This document shows positions 1-9,687 of a DNA stretch of 64,000 nucleotides, one piece after another; the first letter of the stretch is position 1; each line of letters opens with the position of its first letter. Under the pieces are notes generated by a model, which had not been told where the DNA came from, made no database searches, and worked only from the letters and a program-made list of their open reading frames with translations. The stretch is from Jatrophihabitans cynanchi. GTDB lineage: Bacteria; Actinomycetota; Actinomycetes; Mycobacteriales; Jatrophihabitantaceae. The stretch is taken from positions 3,844,001 through 3,908,000 of the forward strand of contig NZ_CP097463.1 in assembly GCF_027247405.1 (NCBI RefSeq), given 5' to 3'. Made by a program: the position numbers and the translations under genes.

Positions 1-2
1 CA

Positions 3-503
3 GCGCATCCGTACGAGGAGCCGGCCTTCGACCTGCTCGCGGGTGTGCCGTTGCCGAGTGGCCGCGGGACGGGCCGGATCGGCGAACTCGCCGAGCCGAT
101 GACGTTGCGCGGGTTCACCGCGCGAGCGGCGGCGCAACTGCCCGGCACCACGTGGGGTGTCCGCGCGGCCGGGGATCCCGATCGGCAGGTGCGCACTGTC
201 GCCGTCTGTGGCGGGTCCGGCGGGTCGCTGGCCGAGCGGGCGCGCCGGGCGGGCGCGGACGTCTACCTGACCGCCGACCTGAAGCACCATGCCGCCGTCG
301 AAGCGGTGACCGAGCGCGGCGCCGGCGCGATGGCGCTGGTGGACGTGGCGCACTGGGCGAGCGAGGCGCCGTGGCTGGATGAGGTGGCGGATCGTCTGCG
401 CAGCCAGTTCGGCACTACGGTGGAGGTGCGAGTCTCCCGTCGCGTCACCGATCCGTGGACGCTGCACACCCCGTCACCCGAAACGAGTCCGAAGCGCACG
501 TGA
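3..503 (+). CDS. Nif3-like dinuclear metal centre protein, 3' part
   Basis: The reading frame is open from the window edge, so the N-terminus is missing. It starts in a segment AHPYEEPAFDLL that is typical of the Nif3/YqfO (DUF34) family just before its C-terminal metal-binding half. Downstream, VAVCGGSGGSL, DVYLTADLKHH and ALVDVAHWASE are the conserved C-terminal blocks; the His residues of LKHH and DVAHW and a Glu belong to the presumed di-metal site. The biochemical role of the family is still unsettled (GTP cyclohydrolase-like fold, metal-dependent hydrolase suspected). The stop overlaps the GTG start of the next gene by 4 bases (GTGA), as in many actinobacteria where this pair is co-transcribed. 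Confidence 0.85.
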   Translation, partial: AHPYEEPAFDLLAGVPLPSGRGTGRIGELAEPMTLRGFTARAAAQLPGTTWGVRAAGDPDRQVRTVAVCGGSGGSLAERARRAGADVYLTADLKHHAAVEAVTERGAGAMALVDVAHWASEAPWLDEVADRLRSQFGTTVEVRVSRRVTDPWTLHTPSPETSPKRT

Positions 504-1240
504 ACGCAGACCACGCCGTCCAGCTCCGCCTGCTCGATCTGCAGGCCGCTGACACCGTCCTCGCCCAGCTCGCGCACCGGCGCACCAACCTGCCCGAACT
601 CGCCGCGATCGCCGAACGCGGCAAGCACGGTGTCGACCTGCATAACGACGCCATCGACGCTGAGACGCGACTGGCCGACATCGCCGAGGATCAGCGGCGG
701 CTGGAGAACGAGGTCGACACCGTCCGGTCCCGGCAGGCACGCGATGAGCAACGCCTGCAGTCCGGTGGGCTGCCGGCCAAGGAGCTGGAGGGCTTGCAGC
801 ACGAGCTGGTCAGCCTGAAGCGGCGGCAGGCGACGCTCGAGGACGAGCTGCTCGAGATCATGGAGGTGCGCGAGGATGCGGACAGCTCCGTCGCCGAGAT
901 CGGCGCGAAACGTGCGGCGCTCGCGGCCGAGCTGGCCGAGCTCGAAGCGGCGCGGGACGCCGCGTTCGAGGAGATCGACGCGGCTGTCGCGTTGCGCCGC
1001 GCCGAGCGTGACTCGATCGTCGCGGAGATCCCGGCCGATCTGCTGGCTCTCTACGAGCGGGCCCGCGAGCACGGCGGCGGTGTCGGCGCCGCGATGTTGC
1101 GGCACCGACGTTGCGAGGGTTGCCACATCGAATTGTCCGGTAGCGAACTGACCGCGGTGCGCTCCGCCGCACCGGATGCCGTGGTGCGGTGCGAGGAGTG
1201 CCGCCGGATCCTGGTGCGCACGGCCGAATCCGGCCTGTGA
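500..1240 (+). CDS. Coiled-coil protein with C-terminal C4 zinc ribbon (zf-RING_7 type)
   Basis: This 246-residue protein is chosen to start at the GTG that overlaps the upstream stop codon. Residues about 10-190 are heptad-rich, charged and Glu/Arg/Leu dominated, predicting a long helical hairpin or coiled coil. The C-terminus has two Cys pairs, CEGCH around residue 212 and CEEC near residue 236, giving a four-Cys zinc ribbon. This architecture matches a conserved actinobacterial and Chlamydia-type family of proposed nucleic-acid-binding proteins that sits next to the Nif3-like gene. The precise role is not known. Translational coupling with the Nif3-like gene is likely. Confidence 0.85.
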   Translation: MNADHAVQLRLLDLQAADTVLAQLAHRRTNLPELAAIAERGKHGVDLHNDAIDAETRLADIAEDQRRLENEVDTVRSRQARDEQRLQSGGLPAKELEGLQHELVSLKRRQATLEDELLEIMEVREDADSSVAEIGAKRAALAAELAELEAARDAAFEEIDAAVALRRAERDSIVAEIPADLLALYERAREHGGGVGAAMLRHRRCEGCHIELSGSELTAVRSAAPDAVVRCEECRRILVRTAESGL

Positions 1241-1256
1241 GCCGGTGCGGCGGTCG

Positions 1257-1343
1257 TCAGAACGGCGGCGGCTCGTCGTCGAGGTCCGGGCCGGCAGGGG
1301 TGGCGGGTGCCGTCGGGGGCAGCAAAGGCGAACCCACCGGCAC
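1257..1343 (-). other. Short ORF ending in an SSB-like acidic tail
   Basis: A 28-codon frame with a GTG start lies 17 bases after the transporter stop on the same strand. It is Pro/Ala rich and ends in LDDEPPPF, close to the DDxPF tail with which single-stranded-DNA-binding proteins recruit partners. No SSB core precedes it, so it may be chance, a remnant, or a micro-protein. No clear ribosome binding site was seen. Confidence 0.2.
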
Positions 1344-1360
1344 TGAGTCGCTCCGCTGCC

Positions 1361-2608
1361 TCACACGCCCACGAGGCGCACGCCGAGCCAGAGCCCGGCT
1401 GTCGCGACGGCGACGATCAGCGGCACGCTAAGCAGCCCGAAGGCGTGGAACTCGCGCACCCGCGGCCGTTCCTCCGCAGGCAGCATCCGCCGCCACAGCA
1501 GTGTCGCGAGTGAGCCGCCGAAGGTCGCGTTCGGCCCGACGTTCACGCCGACCAGCATCGCGAGTACCGCCGCCGGGTTTGCCGCAACCAGCGGCAGCAG
1601 CACGAGCGTGGCCGGCAGGTTGTTCACGACGTTCGCCAGCAGCGCGGCCAGGAACGCGATGCCGAGCAGTGCGGCGAGGGAACTGCCCGACGGGACCAGT
1701 TGTGCCAGCGCCGACCCGAGGCCGTGCCGCGCGACGGCGTCGACCACGACCGCGAGCGCGAGCACGAACGCGCAGAAGCCGAGACTGGCCTCGTCCAGCA
1801 GACGTCGCGGCGAGATGTCGCGCCGGGCGAACCGTGGTGCGAGCAGCAGGAGGCATCCGGCGCCGGCCGCCCACGCGACCGGAACGTCGAGCGAGGACAG
1901 CAGCACGAACCCGCACACGGTGACGACGAGCACGGCCAGCGCGTAGCGCGGCGCCGCCGGCTGCGCGAGTTCCGGTGCCTCGCCGGCATTGGGCAGGTCG
2001 CGCCGGAAGTACGTGCGCACCCCCAGCCATTCGCCGGAGCAAGCGAGCAGCCACGGCAGCAGCATCAGGGCGGCGAAGCGCCCGAAGGACAGATCGGTGG
2101 TGGAGAACGCGAGCAGGTTGGTGAGGTTGGAGACCGGCAGCAGTAGTGAGCCGCTGTTGGCCAGTCGTACGCACGCATATGCATAGGGGCGAACCGCGAC
2201 TGCTGATCGTCGCGTCACCGCCAGCACGACCGGCGTCAACAGCACGACTGTCGCATCCAGCGTGAGCACTGCCGTCACGGCGGCGGCGAGCACCACGACC
2301 AGCACCAGCAGGCGTCGTGGTCGCGTGCGGGCGGCGCGGGCGGCGCTCGCGCCGAGATAGGCGAACACGCCCGCCTCGTCGCACAGATGCCCGAAGACGA
2401 GCACCCCGGCGAGGAAGCCCACCGTCGGTGCCAGTTCGCGCAGCGTGCGTCCGGCCGCGTCTGCCGGAACGATTCCGAGCAGGACGACCAGTCCGGCAGC
2501 CGGTACTGCGACGACGGCCTCGCTGACCCCACGAGGCCGAAACACCGCCACCGCGAGACTGAATGCGAGTAGTGCGACGGCAACGACTTCTGCGGGGGCG
2601 CCGTGCAC
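1361..2608 (-). CDS. SLC13/ArsB-type ion transporter
   Basis: The 415-residue product is almost entirely hydrophobic with about ten to eleven predicted membrane helices. Conserved family features are visible: LTLDATVVLLTPVVLAV in the first half and NVVNNLPATLVLLPLV with NVGPNATFGGSLATLLW in the second half, the two re-entrant segments that form the substrate and ion site in the arsenite/divalent-anion (ArsB, CitM, SLC13) superfamily. Substrate cannot be assigned from sequence; no arsR or ars gene is nearby. It is divergent from rnpB, with about 50 bases between the start and the first P1 base. Confidence 0.75.
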   Translation of the reverse strand: MHGAPAEVVAVALLAFSLAVAVFRPRGVSEAVVAVPAAGLVVLLGIVPADAAGRTLRELAPTVGFLAGVLVFGHLCDEAGVFAYLGASAARAARTRPRRLLVLVVVLAAAVTAVLTLDATVVLLTPVVLAVTRRSAVAVRPYAYACVRLANSGSLLLPVSNLTNLLAFSTTDLSFGRFAALMLLPWLLACSGEWLGVRTYFRRDLPNAGEAPELAQPAAPRYALAVLVVTVCGFVLLSSLDVPVAWAAGAGCLLLLAPRFARRDISPRRLLDEASLGFCAFVLALAVVVDAVARHGLGSALAQLVPSGSSLAALLGIAFLAALLANVVNNLPATLVLLPLVAANPAAVLAMLVGVNVGPNATFGGSLATLLWRRMLPAEERPRVREFHAFGLLSVPLIVAVATAGLWLGVRLVGV

Positions 2609-2661
2609 CTGGGCAGGCTACCCGGGCCGGCCGGACCCTCACGTCGCGTAGCATGTGCGTC

Positions 2662-3073
2662 GCGACGGACGAGTCGACCGGGCGACCGCGTCGGGGTTCT
2701 CACCAGAACTCCGCCGAGGAAAGTCCGGGCTCCACAGGGCAGGGTGGTTGCTAACGGCAACCCGGGGTGACCCGCGGGACAGTGCCACAGAAAACAGACC
2801 GCCAGCGGGTCCGCCCGCTGGTAAGGGTGAAACGGCGGTGTAAGAGACCACCAGCGGTGCGAGTGATCGTGCCGGCTAGGTAAACCCCACCCGGAGCAAG
2901 GTCAAAAGGCCCGGCCGGGAAACCGGTCGGGCTGCGCAGGCGTTCGAGGGCGGCCCGCCCGAGCCTGCGGGTAGACCGCTGGAGCCTGCCGGCAACGGTA
3001 GGCCGAGATGGATGGTCGCCTCGGCGCGCGAGCGCCGGACAGGACCCGGCTTACAGGTTGACTCGTCCGTCGC
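2662..3073 (+). ncRNA. rnpB: RNase P RNA (class A)
   Basis: This is the catalytic RNA that removes 5' leaders from tRNA precursors. The conserved blocks are present in order: GAGGAAAGTCCGGGCTCC near 2713, ACAGAAAACAGACCGCC near 2787, a GGTGAAA-GGCGG block with GTAAGAGACCACC near 2825-2855, GAGCAAGG near 2893, and TAGACCGCTGG followed by GAGATGGATGG. The P1 stem is visible: GCGACGGACGAGTC at 2662-2675 pairs perfectly with 3060-3073, which sets both ends. Confidence 0.95.
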
Positions 3074-3082
3074 CTCGCGCTG

Positions 3083-3499
3083 TCAGGGAGTGCCCGTCGG
3101 GGCGGGTGATGACGCTTCGGTGGGCGACGGCGTCGGCGGCACCGAGGTGTTCGTCGCGGTCGCCGGGCCCGAGGACGCCGGGGACCCAGAGGTCGTGCTC
3201 GACGGCGCAGGCGGTGCGGTCGGCCTGCTGGGCGCAGCCGACGTGGGGTGGCGCGTCGGCTGCTTGCTCGGCACGTGCGTGGGCGTCGATGTGGGAGCCG
3301 GCCGGTTCGGCTGGTACTGACCACCGGTGCCGGTCTCGGGTGCCGGCGCGGGACGAACCGCGAAGTAGAGGACGAGCACCCCGACGAACAGCGCGCAGAG
3401 AATCACCGTCGAGCGCCGCAGGGTCCGGGCACGCAACACGAACGCGCGCGTGCGTTGCCACAGCCCGCGGGTGCGCGATGGACCGGGTGTCGCTGCCAT
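3083..3499 (-). CDS. Membrane-anchored Pro/Thr/Ser-rich protein
   Basis: The product has 138 residues: a basic N-terminus of about 30 residues, one membrane helix (STVILCALFVGVLVLYFAV, about residues 31-49), then a low-complexity Pro/Thr/Ser/Ala tail expected to lie outside the membrane. Its ATG overlaps the stop of the upstream mscS gene by ATGA, so the two are translated together. No catalytic domain is present. It could be a channel-associated or wall-spanning stalk; this is inference from context only. Confidence 0.65.
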   Translation of the reverse strand: MAATPGPSRTRGLWQRTRAFVLRARTLRRSTVILCALFVGVLVLYFAVRPAPAPETGTGGQYQPNRPAPTSTPTHVPSKQPTRHPTSAAPSRPTAPPAPSSTTSGSPASSGPATATNTSVPPTPSPTEASSPAPTGTP

Positions 3500-4416
3500 C
3501 AGTCGCGCTCCTCGCGGTCGTCACTCGTCGGTGGGGCCGAGTCGACGGTCGTCGACACGTTCAGGCCGGTCGCGGCGAAGGCGTTGGTGATGCGCGCGCG
3601 CAGTGCGCGACCTACCTCGAACTGCCGACCGGGCAGCGTGCGCGCGATCACCCGCACGTTGAAGCTGTCGACGTCGATCGACTCGACGCCCATGACCGAC
3701 GGTGCGTCCAGCAGCAGCGGACGCAACCGCTCGTCGCGGTAGGCCTGCTCACCGACCCGCTTGAGTACCTCGTTCGCGCGGTCCACGCCGACGGTGGCAG
3801 GCAACGGGACGTCGACCACCGCGCGTGCCCAGTCGCGTGACAGGTTCGTCACCTGCACGATCTGGCCGTTCGAGGTGATGATGACCTCCCCGTCGAGCGA
3901 GCGGATCTGCGTGATGCGCAGCGTGACCTCCTCGACGGTGCCGGTCACCGGGGTGCCGACACCGAGCACGTTGATGCGGATGACGTCACCGAAGCCGTAC
4001 TGCCGCTCGGAGATCAGGAAGAAGCCCGCCAGGATGTCCTGCACGATGCGTTGCGCGCCGAAGCCGAGTGCAACGCCCGCCACGGTCGCCGGCGCGACGA
4101 TGCCGGAGAGCGGGATTCCGAACCGCTGCACGACGAGCACCGCGGCGAGGCAGTAGATGACGACCAGGCTGACCCAGGTGATGACCTGAGCGAGCGCATG
4201 CCGATGCTTCGCCGCTTCGGAGCGGACTAGTACGTCCTCGCCGCTGTTGAGCTCGTCGATGTGGCTCGTGATCCGTGCGCCCGACCAGTTCGCGAAGCGG
4301 GTCAACAGGATCGCGCCGAGCACGATCAGGATGATCTGCAGGCCGTTGGTGCGTGCCCACAGACCGACGTCGGTGAGCGGTGTCAACGACAGATGTCGTA
4401 CCGATGCGGTGGTCAC
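3499..4416 (-). CDS. mscS: MscS-family mechanosensitive channel
   Basis: A 305-residue small-conductance mechanosensitive channel, opening under membrane tension to release solutes on hypo-osmotic shock. Three membrane helices lie at about 25-45, 78-100 and 105-135. The third carries the pore-lining Gly/Ala pattern GVALGFGAQRIVQDILAGFF. The following cytoplasmic beta domain contains GDVIRI, GTVEEVTLRITQIRSLDG and the IITSNGQI motif typical of the family. It overlaps the downstream Pro/Thr-rich membrane protein, suggesting a two-gene operon. Confidence 0.9.
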   Translation of the reverse strand: MTTASVRHLSLTPLTDVGLWARTNGLQIILIVLGAILLTRFANWSGARITSHIDELNSGEDVLVRSEAAKHRHALAQVITWVSLVVIYCLAAVLVVQRFGIPLSGIVAPATVAGVALGFGAQRIVQDILAGFFLISERQYGFGDVIRINVLGVGTPVTGTVEEVTLRITQIRSLDGEVIITSNGQIVQVTNLSRDWARAVVDVPLPATVGVDRANEVLKRVGEQAYRDERLRPLLLDAPSVMGVESIDVDSFNVRVIARTLPGRQFEVGRALRARITNAFAATGLNVSTTVDSAPPTSDDREERD

Positions 4417-4546
4417 TTATGCAGCCATGACGGTGTCGCGGAGAACAGATGCACGGCATCCTCTACCCCGTTCACCGCACCGCTCAAACGAGAGCGAGGG
4501 TGCAGCTCAGATGGTGCTCAACTGCGGACTGCGACACGATGGTCGC

Positions 4547-4744
4547 ATGACCAGTCGTGAACTCGCGGGCGAGTTCTGGTTCTGCATGAAGCACCGTCGC
4601 GTCGAGAAGTTGGAAGACACCGACAGCGCGAATCGCATCGGACCGTTCCCGACCGAAGAACAAGCCGCGCACGCTCTCGAGACGATCCACGAGCGAGAAA
4701 AGGCTTATGACGCCGAGGATTCCGCGTGGGAGGACGGCGACTAG
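4547..4744 (+). CDS. Small conserved actinobacterial protein (SPOR-like, about 65 aa)
   Basis: A 65-residue acidic protein. It begins with [15 protein letters not shown] and continues with [21 protein letters not shown]. Small proteins of this pattern (aromatic strand, GPF turn, then an Ala-rich helix) are common in actinobacteria and resemble SPOR-type folds. The ATG at 4547 is chosen because upstream sequence lacks coding character. Function unknown. Confidence 0.6.
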   Translation: MTSRELAGEFWFCMKHRRVEKLEDTDSANRIGPFPTEEQAAHALETIHEREKAYDAEDSAWEDGD

Positions 4745-4880
4745 CTCGGCAACTGCACGATGCACTCGCAACTGCGCGCGTACAACGCATCGGCGTGTTG
4801 CGTTGACGCTGGTAGGTACGGCATCGTCCACTTGATCGCAACGAATACAGATTCGTTGATGGCTGCCTAGGAGGCAACGC

Positions 4881-5309
4881 ATGACCGCACCGAGAAAGGC
4901 CGCGAAGAAGACCGCGGCCAAGAAGGCTCCGGCCAAGAAGGCCGCGGCGAAGAAGGCGCCGGCCAGGAAGGCGGCGGCCAAGAAGGCTCCGGCCAAGCGC
5001 GCTGCTGCGAAGAAGACCGCGGCGAAGAAGGCTCCGGCCAAGAAGGCTGCCGCGAAGAAGACCGCGGCCAAGAAGGCTCCGGCCAAGCGCGCTGCCGCGA
5101 AGAAGACCGCAGCCAAGAAGACCGCAGCCAAGAAGACCGCGGCGAAGAAGGCTCCGGCCAAGAAGGCTGCTGCCAAGAAGACCGCGGCCAAGAAGACCGC
5201 GGCGAAGAAGGCTCCGGCCAAGCGCGCTGCCGCGAAGAAGACCGCAGCCAAGAAGGCTCCGGCCAAGAAAGCTGCCGCGAAGCGGGCTCCCGCCAAGCGC
5301 GCACGCTGA
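4881..5309 (+). CDS. Lysine/alanine-repeat histone H1-like protein
   Basis: The 142-residue product is composed almost only of Lys, Ala, Pro and Thr in repeated [16 protein letters not shown] and KRAAAKK units. This resembles eukaryotic histone H1 tails and the C-terminal arm of actinobacterial HU proteins, but there is no HU core here. It is expected to bind and compact DNA or act as a polycation. A strong AGGAGG ribosome site lies 7-8 bases before the ATG. The DNA is a degenerate repeat of about 15-24 bases, prone to length change by slippage, so the exact repeat number may vary between strains. Confidence 0.7.
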   Translation: MTAPRKAAKKTAAKKAPAKKAAAKKAPARKAAAKKAPAKRAAAKKTAAKKAPAKKAAAKKTAAKKAPAKRAAAKKTAAKKTAAKKTAAKKAPAKKAAAKKTAAKKTAAKKAPAKRAAAKKTAAKKAPAKKAAAKRAPAKRAR

Positions 5310-5336
5310 ACCATTCGACACAGCGCAACCAGCTTC

Positions 5337-6740
5337 GTGGGTTCGCATCGAGTCGCCGGCGCACCTGTCGACTTCGCTGCACTTCGCAGCGAGCTTCAGG
5401 TCGCCGGCGATTTCGCGCCCGAGGTGAGTGCCGAAGCCGAACGTGCCGCGACGCACCTCGACCTTCCCGATGCCGACGCCACCGACATCGCGTTCGTCAC
5501 CGTCGACCCCGCCGGCAGCCGCGATCTGGACCAGGCCGTGCACATCGCCCGCAACGGCGACGGCTACCTCGTCAGCTACGCGATCGCCGATGTGGCGTCG
5601 TTCGTGTCACCCGACTCCGCGCTCGACGAGGCCACCCACCGCCGCGGGGAGACGCTCTACTTCCCCGACGCACGCGTCCCGCTGCATCCGCCGGTGCTCA
5701 GTGAAGGCGCAGCCAGCCTGTTGCCCGGCCAGGTACGCCCCGCGGTGCTGTGGCAGTTCACGCTCGATCACGCCGGCGAGGTGTCCGAGGTACAGGTACG
5801 CCGCGCGCGCGTACGCAGCACCGCGCAGCTCGACTACGACGGACTGCAGGCGGCGCTGGCCGACCGCACCGCACCTGACGCGGTGTCGCTGCTTGCCGAG
5901 GTCGGCGAACTGCGTCTGGCGCTCGCGCGGCGGCGGCACGCGATCAACTTGGATCTGCCCGAACAGGTCGTGGCCCGCGACGGTATGACTGGCTGGACGC
6001 TGAGGTTGCGCGTTCCGTTGCCGGTCGAGTCGTACAACGCAGAGATCTCGTTGCTCACCGGCATGTGCGCCGCGCGGATCATGCTCGACGGCGGCTACGG
6101 CATCCTGCGCACCGTGCCGCCGCCTGCACCCGGTGCGGTCGACGCGCTGCGAAGGGCCGCGCGTGCGCTCGGCGTGCAGTGGCCCCACGGGGCGCAGCCG
6201 GGCGACGTGCTCGCCGCCGTGGACCGGTCCAGTGGCAGACAGGTCGCCTTCATCGAGCACGCGGTCGCGTTGCTGCGCGGTGCGGGCTACACCACCGTTG
6301 ACACGAGGCCTCCCGAGCAACCGCTGCACGCGGGCATCGGCGCGCCGTACGCCCATGTCACGGCACCGCTGCGCCGCCTGGTCGATCGCTACGGCAGCGA
6401 GATCTGCCTGGCGCTGCACGCCGGCGAACCGGTCCCGACCTGGGTGCGGGACCGGTTGCCGCAACTGCCCGAGGAGATGGCCGAGGCCGACCGGCGGGCG
6501 CACGAGATCGATCGAGCGGTCGTCGATGCGACCGAGGCCTGGCTACTGCGCGGACGCGTCGGCACGGTCTTCGCGGCTACCGTGATCGACGCGAACGAAC
6601 ACTCCGGCACGATCGTCATCGACGAACCGGCGGTGCGAGCGCCGTGCGACGGTCAGCACCTGCCCGTCGGCGAACGCGTCTCCGCACGACTCGTCGAGGC
6701 CGACGTCGTCAAGCACCGCGTCCGGTTCGAGCGGGCCTGA
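5337..6740 (+). CDS. RNB-domain ribonuclease (RNase II/R family)
   Basis: A 467-residue 3'-5' exoribonuclease-type protein starting with GTG. The RNB catalytic block [16 protein letters not shown] holds the Asp residues that bind Mg ions (about residues 57-70), followed by [10 protein letters not shown] and [25 protein letters not shown] and [15 protein letters not shown] are later RNB signatures. It lacks the N-terminal cold-shock domains of full RNase R and has only a short C-terminal tail, as in the compact actinobacterial RNB proteins. It ends 4 bases from the convergent panB stop. Confidence 0.88.
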   Translation: MGSHRVAGAPVDFAALRSELQVAGDFAPEVSAEAERAATHLDLPDADATDIAFVTVDPAGSRDLDQAVHIARNGDGYLVSYAIADVASFVSPDSALDEATHRRGETLYFPDARVPLHPPVLSEGAASLLPGQVRPAVLWQFTLDHAGEVSEVQVRRARVRSTAQLDYDGLQAALADRTAPDAVSLLAEVGELRLALARRRHAINLDLPEQVVARDGMTGWTLRLRVPLPVESYNAEISLLTGMCAARIMLDGGYGILRTVPPPAPGAVDALRRAARALGVQWPHGAQPGDVLAAVDRSSGRQVAFIEHAVALLRGAGYTTVDTRPPEQPLHAGIGAPYAHVTAPLRRLVDRYGSEICLALHAGEPVPTWVRDRLPQLPEEMAEADRRAHEIDRAVVDATEAWLLRGRVGTVFAATVIDANEHSGTIVIDEPAVRAPCDGQHLPVGERVSARLVEADVVKHRVRFERA

Positions 6741-6743
6741 GCC

Positions 6744-7580
6744 CTACTGGTATTCGTGTTCCGCGGCGGGGTAGCTGCCTGCGCGGACCTCGTCGCCGTA
6801 CCGGGTCGCGGCATCGCGCAGCACGCCGGCGACGTCGGCGAACTCCTTGACGAACTTGGCCGGCTTGCCCGCACCGCGCAGCCCGGCCATGTCCTGCCAG
6901 ACGAGCACCTGCGCGTCGCACGACGGGCCGGCACCGATACCGATGGTGGGGATGTGCAGCGCCTTGGTCACCTGCGCGGCGACGTCCGACGGCACGACCT
7001 CCATGACGACCGCGAACGCGCCGGCGTGCTGCAGCGCCTTCGCGTCCTGCAACAGCCGGTGCGAGGCCTCATCGCCGCGGCCCTGAACCCGGTAGCCGCC
7101 GAACGCGTTCACCGACTGCGGGGTGAGCCCGATGTGCGCCATCACCGGAATGCCGGCGGCGACGAGCGCCTCGACCTGCGGGACCACTCGCTGGCCGCCC
7201 TCGAGCTTGACCGCCTGCGCGCCGCCGTCCTTCATGAACCGCGCCGCGCTGTCCAGCGCCTGCGCCGCAGAGCTCTGGTAGCTGCCGAACGGAAGGTCGG
7301 CGACGACGAGCGCGCGCTTGGTGCCGCGTACCACGCCCCGCACGAGCGGTAGCAGCTCCTCGACGGTCACCGGCACGGTCGTGTCGTAGCCGTAGACGAC
7401 GTTCGCGGCCGAGTCGCCGACGAGCAGCACCGGGATGCCGGCCTCGTCGAACACGCGCGCGGTCGAGTAGTCGTACGCCGTGAGCATCGGCCAGCGTTCG
7501 CCGCGCTCCTTGGCCGCTTGCAGGTCGCGGATGGTGATCCGCCGGGTGGACACGCCGCCGTACAGGCTGGGCTGGGTCAT
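6744..7580 (-). CDS. panB: 3-methyl-2-oxobutanoate hydroxymethyltransferase
   Basis: PanB transfers a hydroxymethyl group from 5,10-methylene-tetrahydrofolate to 2-oxoisovalerate, the first committed step to pantothenate. The 278-residue protein shows the family blocks [42 protein letters not shown] (metal Asp), AVKLEGG (metal Glu), [17 protein letters not shown] and [19 protein letters not shown]. The ATG at 7580 (MTQPSLYGG) is favoured over one four codons upstream. The gene stands alone; panC and panD are not in the window. Confidence 0.95.
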   Translation of the reverse strand: MTQPSLYGGVSTRRITIRDLQAAKERGERWPMLTAYDYSTARVFDEAGIPVLLVGDSAANVVYGYDTTVPVTVEELLPLVRGVVRGTKRALVVADLPFGSYQSSAAQALDSAARFMKDGGAQAVKLEGGQRVVPQVEALVAAGIPVMAHIGLTPQSVNAFGGYRVQGRGDEASHRLLQDAKALQHAGAFAVVMEVVPSDVAAQVTKALHIPTIGIGAGPSCDAQVLVWQDMAGLRGAGKPAKFVKEFADVAGVLRDAATRYGDEVRAGSYPAAEHEYQ

Positions 7581-7697
7581 GTGGTGCCTCACTTCTCTCC
7601 TCGGGGCCGGCTCTCCGGTCCCCGGGCACGTCAGGTGGACAAGGCCAATCGTGCGCTCATCCGCGACGTTTGTCTGCCCCGAGTCACGAGATGATGG

Positions 7698-9458
7698 TCA
7701 CTGACCGCCGGTCTGCTCGTCCCGCCAGCGGTTGGTGATGGGCAGCCGCCGGTCCTTGCCGAAGGACTTGAAGCTGATCTTCGGCCCCGGCGGGTACTGC
7801 CGCCGCTTCCATTCGGCGCGGTCGACGAGCGCGGCGACCCGGACGACGAGCTCCGCGTCGAACCCTGCGGCGACGATCTCGGCGACGCCCTGATCGCCGT
7901 CCACGTAGCGTTCGAGCACCGCGTCGAGGATCGCGTAGTCCGGCAGCGAGTCGGTGTCCAGCTGTCCGGGCCGCAGTTCGGCCGACGGTGGCTTGCCGAT
8001 CGAGTTCTCCGGGATCGGCGGTCGCCGGCCGGTGTCTGACGCGTGCTCGTTGCGCCAGCGAGCCAGTTCCCACACGAGGGTCTTGGGCACGTCCTTGATC
8101 GGCGCGAATCCGCCGACCGCGTCGCCGTAGATCGTCGAGTAGCCGACCGCCAGCTCACTCTTGTTCCCTGTCGCCAGAACCAGGTGCCCCTCGGCGTTGG
8201 AGATCGCCATCAGCGTGGTCCCGCGCACGCGGGCCTGCACGTTCTCCTCGGCGAGCCCGCTCAAGGCCAATGCCGACACGAACGCGTCGACCATCGGGGC
8301 GATCGGCACGACGCGATAGCTCGCGCCGAGGCGTTCGGCCAGGTCGGCAGCGTCCGTCTTGGAGTGCTCGGAGGAGTACGAACTGGGCAGCGAGACACCG
8401 TGCACGTTCTCGCCGCCTATCGCGTCGGCGGCGATGGCCGCGACGACGGCGGAGTCGATTCCGCCGGAGAGCCCGAGCGTCACCGAGCGGAAGCCGTTCT
8501 TGCGGACGTAATCACGCAGCCCGGTGACGAGGGCGCCCCAGACCTCGGCGCAGTCCGGGGTCCGCGGCGCCACCTGCGCGGCGATCGGCGTCACCGCGTC
8601 GCGAGCGGTGGGCAAGGCCGACGGGGCCTGGGTGGCGAACCGCTGCACGGTCATCGCCGCGCCGACGGACAGCGGCGGGTCGGCCGGTGCCGCGGCCAGG
8701 TCGATGTCGGCGTAGTACACGTCCTCGACGTACTGCGGCGCGCGCAGCGCCACCTCGCCGTTCGGCCGGACGAGCATCGAATCACCGTCGAACACCAGCT
8801 CGTCCTGCGCGCCGACGGTGTTCACGTACAGCACCGGCGCACCGGCCTCTGCCGCGCGCCGCTGCAGCAGCGGCAGCCGGCTGTCGTCCTTGTCGCGCTC
8901 GTACGGCGAGCCGTTGATGTTGACGACCAGCCCCACGCCCGCCGCGCCGGCCACCGCGAACGGGCCGCCGTCCTGCCAGACGTCCTCGCAGATCGTGAGC
9001 GCGATGTCCACGCCCAGGTGCCGGACCACGACGAACGTCGAGCCCGAGGTGAAGTAGCGACGCTCGTCGAAGACGCCGTAGTTCGGCAGGTGGTGCTTGA
9101 AGTACCGGGCCACGACCGTGCCGCGGTGCACGAATGCGAGCGCGTTGCGCGCGGCGCCGTCGTCGTCGAGGTAGCCGACCAGGACCGCGGTCTCGCCCAG
9201 GCCGGCCGCCTGCAGGTCGGCCGCCAGCGTCCGCAGCGCCTGCTGCGAGGCGCGCCGGAAGGACGCCCGCAGCACCAGGTCCTCGGGCGGATAGCCGGTG
9301 AGCGTCATCTCCGGGAAGGCGATCAGGTGCGCTCCTGCGGCGGCCGCCGCCTTGGTCCGTTCGAGCACCATCGCGGCGTTACCGGCGAGGTCGCCGACGG
9401 TGTAGTTGACCTGCGCCAGAGCGAGCCGTAGAGAGGGCACCTGATCAGTGTGGCGCAT
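7698..9458 (-). CDS. nadE: Glutamine-dependent NAD+ synthase
   Basis: This enzyme amidates nicotinic acid adenine dinucleotide to NAD+ using glutamine and ATP. The N-terminal nitrilase-like glutaminase domain (about residues 1-270) shows Glu in AFPEMTLTGYPPEDL, Lys in YFKHHLPNYGVFDE and the nucleophile Cys in TICEDVW. The C-terminal synthase domain carries the ATP loop LGLSGGIDSAVVAAIAA and ATGNKSELAVGYSTIYGD. At about 586 residues it is shorter than the mycobacterial octameric form (about 680), so it belongs to the shorter two-domain type. Start could also be the GTG at 9440. Confidence 0.93.
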   Translation of the reverse strand: MRHTDQVPSLRLALAQVNYTVGDLAGNAAMVLERTKAAAAAGAHLIAFPEMTLTGYPPEDLVLRASFRRASQQALRTLAADLQAAGLGETAVLVGYLDDDGAARNALAFVHRGTVVARYFKHHLPNYGVFDERRYFTSGSTFVVVRHLGVDIALTICEDVWQDGGPFAVAGAAGVGLVVNINGSPYERDKDDSRLPLLQRRAAEAGAPVLYVNTVGAQDELVFDGDSMLVRPNGEVALRAPQYVEDVYYADIDLAAAPADPPLSVGAAMTVQRFATQAPSALPTARDAVTPIAAQVAPRTPDCAEVWGALVTGLRDYVRKNGFRSVTLGLSGGIDSAVVAAIAADAIGGENVHGVSLPSSYSSEHSKTDAADLAERLGASYRVVPIAPMVDAFVSALALSGLAEENVQARVRGTTLMAISNAEGHLVLATGNKSELAVGYSTIYGDAVGGFAPIKDVPKTLVWELARWRNEHASDTGRRPPIPENSIGKPPSAELRPGQLDTDSLPDYAILDAVLERYVDGDQGVAEIVAAGFDAELVVRVAALVDRAEWKRRQYPPGPKISFKSFGKDRRLPITNRWRDEQTGGQ

Positions 9459-9687
9459 CGCTGTGATCACGCTGCGAACCCCTCAGGCGCTGTCGGTGGC
9501 TTAGGGCACACTGAGCCCGCGGATCCGGGTCGTGCGGCGGATCGGCAACGTTTCGGGACGGTACCGCGTCATTGTTGTGAGTCGATCGTGACGTGTTATT
9601 CGCCCGGCGGGCGGCCTCGGTCGGTGATACTTGGACAGACCGGGCGGAGTACCAGCCGCACGGGCGGAGCTAGCAGCAGGAGTTCGC

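Noticed and set aside
4881-5309. Possible CRISPR-like array
   Set aside because: The repeats are coding, uneven and without unique spacers. No CRISPR array or cas gene was found in the window.
4484-5314. Minus-strand frame with repeated AGAFLAAVF units that looks like a membrane protein
   Set aside because: It is the complement of the Lys/Ala repeat gene; the plus strand has a strong ribosome site and basic product.
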